A stretch of DNA of 5,563 nucleotides from Holophagaceae bacterium (GTDB lineage Bacteria; Acidobacteriota; Holophagae; Holophagales; Holophagaceae): contig JANXYT010000404.1 of the NCBI GenBank assembly GCA_025355915.1, positions 1-5,563 on the forward strand, written 5' to 3'. The notes under the pieces were generated by a model. That model was not told the origin of the DNA. It saw only the letters and a program-made list of their open reading frames with translations, and searched no databases. The first letter of the stretch is position 1. Every line of letters begins with the position of its first letter. This document shows, piece after piece, positions 1 through 3,844 of the stretch. Both the position numbers and the translations under genes were made by a program.

Positions 1-51
1 TCCTCCCGGACCTGTCATTCTGGATCCTTTGATGAATTTCGGGGAGATTCC

Positions 52-648
52 ATGTCCAAGCTGACCCATCACGCCGCCCTGATCGCCGGGACGGTCCTTC
101 TTTTGTCCCTGGCCTGCAAGACCAGCAAGCCCGACACCAGCCGGGTCATCGCCAATGTCGGCGGCGACAAGATCACCGAGGCCGAATTCCAGGATGTGGT
201 GAAAACCCTCTCGCCGGATCCCAAAGAGGCCCAGACCTTCCTCAACGATCCCGCCGCGCGGGAGGAGCGTGCCCAGCTGGCCAGCCGCATCGCCATGTCG
301 CGGGCCATCAACGCCTACGCCAAGCAGACCGGGCTGGATCAGGAACCCGGCGTGAAGCGCCAACTGGAGCAGCAGCAGGCCAATGTCTACTTCCAGGCCC
401 TGGCGAAGAAACGCATGACCTCTGCCGATCCGACCGACGAGCAGCTGCTGGCCTTCTACAAGGATCAAGTGGAGAAGATGAAGGCCCAGGGCCGCACCGG
501 CGTCCCCCCCTTCGAGACCGTCAAGACCCAGGTCGCCGAGGGCTGGAAGCAGCAGCGGATGCAGTCCGTCAGCCTGGAGATCCAGAAGGAGATCAAGGCC
601 AAGGTGCCCGTCACCCTGGCGGACGATTTCCGGCCCGCCGGGGAGTGA
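52..648 (+). CDS. SurA/PrsA-like lipoprotein without an obvious parvulin domain
   Basis: 198-residue predicted lipoprotein, probably a periplasm-facing chaperone-like protein. A hydrophobic segment (about residues 8-21) ends in LSLAC, so Cys22 would be the lipidated residue; Lys23 follows, not Asp. Residues 31-48 (VIANVGGDKITEAEFQDV) match the 'VNG..IT..EF' start of SurA N-terminal-like domains, followed by helices with the typical 'A...GLD..P.VK.QLE' pattern (90-106) and 'DEQLLAFYKDQ' (129-139). In PrsA/SurA-type foldases a parvulin domain of roughly 90-100 residues normally follows; here the chain goes almost directly to the closing segment 'GVPPFETVKTQV' (150-161) and a final helix. Prolyl isomerase activity is therefore not expected; client binding is inference. 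The frame is open upstream to the window edge, but the ATG at 52 is supported by GGGGAG at 41-46 and by placing the signal peptide at the N-terminus. Convergent with the next gene. Confidence 0.85.
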   Translation: MSKLTHHAALIAGTVLLLSLACKTSKPDTSRVIANVGGDKITEAEFQDVVKTLSPDPKEAQTFLNDPAAREERAQLASRIAMSRAINAYAKQTGLDQEPGVKRQLEQQQANVYFQALAKKRMTSADPTDEQLLAFYKDQVEKMKAQGRTGVPPFETVKTQVAEGWKQQRMQSVSLEIQKEIKAKVPVTLADDFRPAGE

Positions 649-686
649 AAGCCCAGCCCAGTCGCCTAGAAGCGAGCTAAGCCGGT

Positions 687-1277
687 TCAGGGTTTCTCGA
701 AGACATCCACGAGCTCCAGCAGGTCCTTCAGGGCCTTCTTCGCCCCGACCGCCTGGCGCTTCTGCTGGCTGTCCTGGAGCCGCTTCAGGGCCTCCTGGAC
801 GCCGAGCACCGCCCGCGCGTGCTGCCCCTTGTCCTGATCGAGGAGCGGCTTGAAGGCCGCCGCAACCCCCGGCAGCCGCTCCACCTGGCCGGCATCCACC
901 AGGCACCACGCCAGCATGGCCGTTCGATCCGCCTGCAGCAGGTCCTCCTGGCGAGACCTCACCTGAAAGCGGCTCAGGGTGCCCGAGATGCCCAGGGCCC
1001 CGACGGCCTGTTCGCGGGGCTTCATCGTCCGCATCGCCTTCAGCTGCCGGTCGATGGCGATGATTTCCGGCTCGGGCATCACCTTGCGGATAGTGGGTTT
1101 CGCGCGGTCCCAGTCAGCCTTCGCCTTCGCCACCAGCCCGGGCATGGCGCCGCGCTTCCCATCGATCAGCGCTTCCGGAATGGCCTCCAGAAGCTCCTGA
1201 AGCTGGTCGAAGGCCTGCGGGGCCGCTACGGGAGCCTGTGCCACCAGAACGGGAGGGGCGATCAACAACATGAGCAT
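687..1277 (-). CDS. Hypothetical exported helical protein
   Basis: 196-residue protein that I do not recognise. It starts with a short hydrophobic stretch (residues 1-15, MLMLLIAPPVLVAQA), then a Pro/Ala-rich linker, which looks like a Sec signal peptide cleaved near Ala15, although it lacks the usual basic N-region. The rest is charged and helix-prone, with Leu-rich amphipathic segments at about 22-32, 73-83, 110-125 and 155-192 and a Lys-rich C-terminal helix (QQKRQAVGAKKALKDLLELV, 171-190). One cysteine (Cys125) is present in the mature part. No catalytic motif is visible. The frame stays open to 1433, but that longer version would run antisense through the tRNA gene; the ATG at 1277 is preferred because ACGGAG lies six bases upstream. 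An ATG two codons in is a second possibility. Transcription from the tRNA should be stopped by the hairpin at 1372-1389, so the gene probably has its own promoter, which I could not identify. Confidence 0.72.
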   Translation of the reverse strand: MLMLLIAPPVLVAQAPVAAPQAFDQLQELLEAIPEALIDGKRGAMPGLVAKAKADWDRAKPTIRKVMPEPEIIAIDRQLKAMRTMKPREQAVGALGISGTLSRFQVRSRQEDLLQADRTAMLAWCLVDAGQVERLPGVAAAFKPLLDQDKGQHARAVLGVQEALKRLQDSQQKRQAVGAKKALKDLLELVDVFEKP

Positions 1278-1283
1278 GGGGAA

Positions 1284-1289
1284 CTCCGT
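1284..1289 (-). promoter_or_regulatory. Shine-Dalgarno fixing the start at 1277
   Basis: Reads ACGGAG on the minus strand with a six-base spacer before the ATG at 1275-1277. It selects this start over the upstream in-frame ATGs (ending at 1349 and 1433), which would add an untypical basic N-terminus ahead of the signal peptide. Confidence 0.6.
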
Positions 1290-1361
1290 AGCTGGGAAAG
1301 AACAGCTTAGCCTTTTCTCTGACCTGGCCCTGTCATCCCGTGACTTCATTTTCGTCGCACC

Positions 1362-1389
1362 AAAACACGTAGGCCCCCGCGCGGGGGCC
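1362..1389 (-). terminator. Rho-independent terminator of tRNA-Phe
   Basis: A perfect 18-base palindrome at 1372-1389 folds into a seven-pair all-G/C stem (GGCCCCC/GGGGGCC) with a GCGC loop. On the minus strand it is followed by TACGTG and then TTTT (1362-1365). It lies nine bases past the tRNA CCA end, where a terminator is expected. The T-run is short and displaced by six bases, so efficiency is uncertain. On the plus strand the hairpin is followed by CGATGATTTT, so weak bidirectional action is possible. The outer flanks (1357-1365 and 1396-1404) also form a nine-base inverted repeat that extends the structure. Confidence 0.7.
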
Positions 1390-1398
1390 CGATGATTT

Positions 1399-1474
1399 TG
1401 GTGCCTGGAGACGGAATCGAACCGCCGACACATGGATTTTCAATCCATTGCTCTACCAACTGAGCTACCCAGGC
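1399..1474 (-). tRNA. tRNA-Phe (GAA)
   Basis: Complete 76-base tRNA read on the minus strand with an encoded CCA (1399-1401). The acceptor arm is GCCTGGG/TCCAGGC (one G-U pair) with discriminator A. The D stem is GCTC/GAGC with loop AGTTGGTA. The anticodon stem is ATGGA/TCCAT with loop TTGAAAA, giving anticodon GAA for phenylalanine. The variable loop is GTGTC. The T arm is GGCGG-TTCGATT-CCGTC (one G-U pair). All positions fit the standard cloverleaf, including the conserved TTCGA of the T loop. It is transcribed away from the membrane-protein gene at 1580 and toward the exported-protein gene at 1277, with a terminator between. Confidence 0.98.
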
Positions 1475-1484
1475 AGGAAGGTCC

Positions 1485-1512
1485 AGGATATCAGCCAGCA
1501 GCGCTTTTTCAA
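1485..1512 (-). promoter_or_regulatory. Candidate sigma70-type promoter for tRNA-Phe
   Basis: On the minus strand, TTGAAA (1507-1512, five of six matches to TTGACA) is followed after 16 bases by TATCCT (1485-1490, four of six matches to TATAAT). The expected transcription start is only about four bases before the mature tRNA 5' end, a short but acceptable leader. Consensus matching only; the relevant sigma factor of this organism is assumed. Confidence 0.4.
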
Positions 1513-1579
1513 GTGCGAGAAACGATGGGATTGGTGCATCCTCTATGGTTCGTGCGATGTTTCATTCAAGAGGTTCGCC

Positions 1580-2260
1580 ATGGCCCGTCCCCCCAAAGAA
1601 CGCGAGATCCAGGTCCAGAAACCCGCGCAAAGCCTGGCTCATTTCCAGACCAAGCTCGGCCAGGGCGAGGAGGAGGATGGCGGACTGCTGAAGCCCATCC
1701 TCATCGGCATCACCTCGCTGTTGGTCCTGGGCCTCATCTATGGCGCCTGGACCGCCTGGCGCACTTCGGCCACCGAAAAGCATGAAGCCGCCCTCTCCGC
1801 CCTGCAGATGGAGGTGGAAGGCGATGGCGTGACGCCCCCGCCCGCCGCGGAAGTGGAAAAGCGGATGCGCGAGCGCCTGGGGCGCCTGGAAGCGCTGGCC
1901 ACCTCCGCCCCTTCCACGCGGAAGGCCGTCACGCTGGGCCTGCTGGCCACCTGGCGTTTGTCGCTCGATGGCCAAGGGCGGGCCCCCGCCAAGGCCCAGG
2001 ATGCCTGGGGCCAGCTCCGCCTGGCCCAGCGCGCCCTGGCCCTGGGCCAGCTCCAGGAGGCGCGCGCGCAGCTGGAGCCCCTGCGCGCCAAGGCCACCCC
2101 GGGCGCAGCCTGGGCCGAGGCGTTCTGGAGCAGTCAGCTGGAGGCCGACCGCCTCGCGGGCGACCGCCCCCAGGCCCTGAAGGATCTCGCCGAGTACAAA
2201 GCCCGCTTCAAGGGCCGCGGAGATGCCTCCGCGCTGGAAAACCTGCTGCAGAGCATCTGA
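1580..2260 (+). CDS. Single-pass membrane protein, YfgM/TPR-like
   Basis: 226-residue protein with a polar cytoplasmic N-terminus (1-37) including an acidic patch GEEEDGG (29-35), one transmembrane helix at about 39-58 (LIGITSLLVLGLIYGAW core), and a soluble C-terminal part rich in Ala/Leu/Glu helices. The helices around 100-125, 135-180 and 182-226 (LRLAQRALALGQLQEARAQL, then EAFWSSQLEADRLAGDRPQA) look like degenerate TPR units. This layout is that of YfgM-like proteins, which in E. coli are inner-membrane anchored and associate with periplasmic chaperones and the Sec machinery; applying that role here is inference. The ATG at 1580 was chosen because AAGAGG (1568-1573) precedes it by six bases; the frame is open back to 1448, overlapping the tRNA, and that extension has no sensible features. 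It is followed 26 bases later by the phosphorylase gene, probably co-transcribed. A generic TPR-like membrane protein is the alternative. Confidence 0.75.
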   Translation: MARPPKEREIQVQKPAQSLAHFQTKLGQGEEEDGGLLKPILIGITSLLVLGLIYGAWTAWRTSATEKHEAALSALQMEVEGDGVTPPPAAEVEKRMRERLGRLEALATSAPSTRKAVTLGLLATWRLSLDGQGRAPAKAQDAWGQLRLAQRALALGQLQEARAQLEPLRAKATPGAAWAEAFWSSQLEADRLAGDRPQALKDLAEYKARFKGRGDASALENLLQSI

Positions 2261-2286
2261 GCGAGTTCAGACGGAGGAGTCATCCC

Positions 2287-3591
2287 ATGCGGATGTACGA
2301 CCTGATCTACACCAAGAAGCTGGGCGCGGCCCTGTCCCCGGAGCAAATCGCCTTCTGGGTGAAGGGCGCCGCCGACGGCAGCCTCCCCGACGAGCAGAGC
2401 GCGGCGCTGCTCATGGCCATCTGCTGGCGCGGCATGGACACCGAGGAAACCCTGGCCCTCACCTTGGCCATGCGGGATTCCGGCCAGCGGCTCGACCTGT
2501 CGTCCGTCCCCGGCCTGAAGGTCGATAAGCACAGCACCGGCGGCGTGGGGGACAAGACCACGTTGATCCTCGGCCCCATCGTGGCCGCCTGCGGGGTGCC
2601 CTGCCCCATGTTCAGCGGCCGGGGCCTGGGCCACACCGGCGGCACCGTGGACAAGTTCGCCGCCATCCCGGGGCTTAAGGTCGAGCTCACCGATGCGGAA
2701 TTCCTCCACAGCCTGCAGGCCACCCGCTTCGCCAACTCCGCCCCCACCGGCAACATCGCCCCGGCGGACAAGAAGCTCTACGCCCTGCGGGACGTGACGG
2801 CCACGGTCGAAAGCATCCCCCTCATCACCGCCAGCATCATGTCCAAGAAGCTGGCGGGCGGCGCCGATGCCCTGGTGCTGGACGTGAAGTGCGGCCCCAC
2901 GGCCTTCATGAAGACCCTGGACGACGCCCGCACCCTGGCCCAGAGCATGGTGGACGTGGGCAGCGCCCACGGCATGCAGATCCGCGCCCTCATCACCCGC
3001 ATGGACGCCCCCCTGGGCTGGGCCATCGGCAACGCGCTGGAGGTCATGGAATCCGTCGAGATCCTCCGCGGCGAACATGGCGCTTCCGAGCTGGCCCAGA
3101 TGAGCTTCCGCCTGGCCGCCGAGATGCTGATCATGGGCGGGGTGGCCACCACCCTGGAAGCCGCCCAGGCCAAGGTGCAAGCCAGCCTTCAGGACGGCTC
3201 CGCCCTGGAGACCCTGCGGCGCTTTGTGGCCCTCAACGGGGGCGATGCCAAGGCCCTGGATGATTTCAGCCACCTGCCCCAGCCCGGCCAGGTGGTGGAC
3301 GTCCGCGCCGATCGCGATGGGTTCATCGCCGCCATCGACGGCCGCGCCCTGGGCATCCTCGCCATGGACCTCGGCGCCGGACGCCGGGACCGGAACGATG
3401 TGCTCGACCTGGGCGTAGGCATCCATGTCCTGGCCGGGGTGGGTCGACCCGTGGTCCAAGGTGACCTGTTGTTCCGGATCCACGCCAAGGCCGGTCAGAC
3501 GATCCAGCCGGATTTTTATCTAGCCACCCTTGAGTGGGCAAAGGTTTCCCAACCTATGACGCCGTGGTTGATGGCAAGCATCGGGTGTTGA
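2287..3591 (+). CDS. deoA: Thymidine / pyrimidine-nucleoside phosphorylase
   Basis: 434 residues, the usual length for this family. Cytosolic enzyme that splits thymidine (and deoxyuridine/uridine in Pdp-type members) with phosphate to the base plus (deoxy)ribose-1-phosphate, in nucleoside salvage. Order: N-terminal helical domain (1-65); phosphate-binding KVDKHSTGGVGDK (78-90, His82); signature SGRGLGHTGGTVDK (110-123); APADKKLYALRD (158-169); SIPLITASIMSKK (176-188); DVKCGPTAFM (199-208); C-terminal alpha/beta domain with LGAGR (362-366). Arg168, Ser183 and Lys187 align with E. coli residues Arg171, Ser186 and Lys190 that hold the pyrimidine. The N-terminus (MRMYDLI) resembles Bacillus Pdp, but Met108 matches the E. 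coli thymidine phosphorylase Met rather than the Pdp Lys, so thymidine preference is predicted. Oddities: DKFA replaces the usual DKLE after the signature, NSAPTGN replaces the usual GQT-containing stretch, and the last 30 or so codons are AT-richer. GGAGGAG (2273-2279) supports the start. The symbol pdp is the alternative. Confidence 0.95.
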   Translation: MRMYDLIYTKKLGAALSPEQIAFWVKGAADGSLPDEQSAALLMAICWRGMDTEETLALTLAMRDSGQRLDLSSVPGLKVDKHSTGGVGDKTTLILGPIVAACGVPCPMFSGRGLGHTGGTVDKFAAIPGLKVELTDAEFLHSLQATRFANSAPTGNIAPADKKLYALRDVTATVESIPLITASIMSKKLAGGADALVLDVKCGPTAFMKTLDDARTLAQSMVDVGSAHGMQIRALITRMDAPLGWAIGNALEVMESVEILRGEHGASELAQMSFRLAAEMLIMGGVATTLEAAQAKVQASLQDGSALETLRRFVALNGGDAKALDDFSHLPQPGQVVDVRADRDGFIAAIDGRALGILAMDLGAGRRDRNDVLDLGVGIHVLAGVGRPVVQGDLLFRIHAKAGQTIQPDFYLATLEWAKVSQPMTPWLMASIGC

Positions 3592-3754
3592 TGTTGCTTT
3601 TATCAATCCAGGTCAAATGTCTGGTCTGACCACATGGTTCCCGGGATTTTTGCGGACCGGATCATTTTTTTGCCCGTACTGGTAAAGTTACTCCCCTATC
3701 ACCTCGTTCTTTCTACCCTCTTCGATCCCGACTGTCAGCTACCACACCCTTCCC

Positions 3755-3774
3755 GGTGGTGGATCTGAACCACC
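3755..3774 (+). other. Leader hairpin 1
   Basis: GGTGGT (3755-3760) and ACCACC (3769-3774) form a six-pair stem with an eight-base loop (GGATCTGA) in the probable 5' untranslated region of the receptor gene. No T-run follows immediately. It may be chance structure. Confidence 0.35.
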
Positions 3775-3801
3775 CCTGGATTGAGGATTCGTTTTTTTCT
3801 C

Positions 3802-3832
3802 TCGGGACCCACCAACCATCAGTCCCGATTTT
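3802..3832 (+). promoter_or_regulatory. Leader hairpin 2, possible attenuator
   Basis: TCGGGAC (3802-3808) pairs perfectly with GTCCCGA (3822-3828) around a 13-base A/C-rich loop, and TTTT (3829-3832) follows directly. The structure ends two bases before the GGAGGA ribosome site, so it could act as a weak intrinsic terminator or hinder ribosome access. TCCCGA at 3726-3731 is complementary to the same left arm and could form a competing pairing. Regulation is inferred from base pairing only; the short T-run and large loop argue for modest strength. Confidence 0.35.
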
Positions 3833-3834
3833 CC

Positions 3835-3840
3835 GGAGGA
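3835..3840 (+). promoter_or_regulatory. Shine-Dalgarno of the receptor gene
   Basis: GGAGGA with a short four-base spacer (TGCT) before ATG at 3845. The final A of this site is also the first base of another ATG (3840-3842), but that frame ends after five codons, so 3845 is the real start. An in-frame TGA at 3782 excludes a much longer N-terminus. Confidence 0.75.
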
Positions 3841-3844
3841 TGCT

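Larger units (their letters stand above)
3592..3844. other. AT-richer intergenic region / receptor leader
   Basis: 253 bases between the phosphorylase and the receptor, clearly less GC-rich than either gene. It contains T-runs at 3647-3651, 3664-3671, 3792-3798 and 3829-3832, a short inverted repeat GGTCA/TGACC (3611-3615/3627-3631), and two better hairpins annotated separately. I found no strong terminator for the phosphorylase: no T-run in the first 90 bases follows a convincing stem. TGGTAAAGT (3680-3688) resembles an extended -10 element, but no good -35 lies upstream. No protein-coding gene is supported here, and no known riboswitch class was recognised. Confidence 0.6.

Noticed and set aside
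649..686. Bidirectional terminator between the convergent genes
   Set aside because: Only a four-pair stem (TCGC/GCGA) and no T-run were found.
1331..1336. ATGACA on the minus strand as -35 box of the exported-protein gene
   Set aside because: No acceptable -10 hexamer occurs 16-18 bases downstream; TAAGCT is 21 bases away.
1278..1433. N-terminal extension of the exported protein up to 1433
   Set aside because: It would run through the tRNA 3' end and terminator and put a basic segment before the signal peptide; the Shine-Dalgarno supports 1277.
1399..1474. tRNA-Phe as an integration (att) site
   Set aside because: No integrase gene and no second copy of the tRNA 3' end were noticed in the window.
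1448..1579. N-terminal extension of the membrane protein
   Set aside because: It overlaps the tRNA gene; AAGAGG upstream of 1580 and the polar start MARPPKE fit a real N-terminus.
2134..3483. 449-codon minus-strand open frame opposite the phosphorylase
   Set aside because: A mirror of a well-recognised plus-strand enzyme; His/Gly/Ala-rich translation without a family match.
3639..3671. Intrinsic terminator after the phosphorylase
   Set aside because: TCCCGGGA before the first T-run is a palindrome with no room for a loop, and no stable stem precedes the second T-run.
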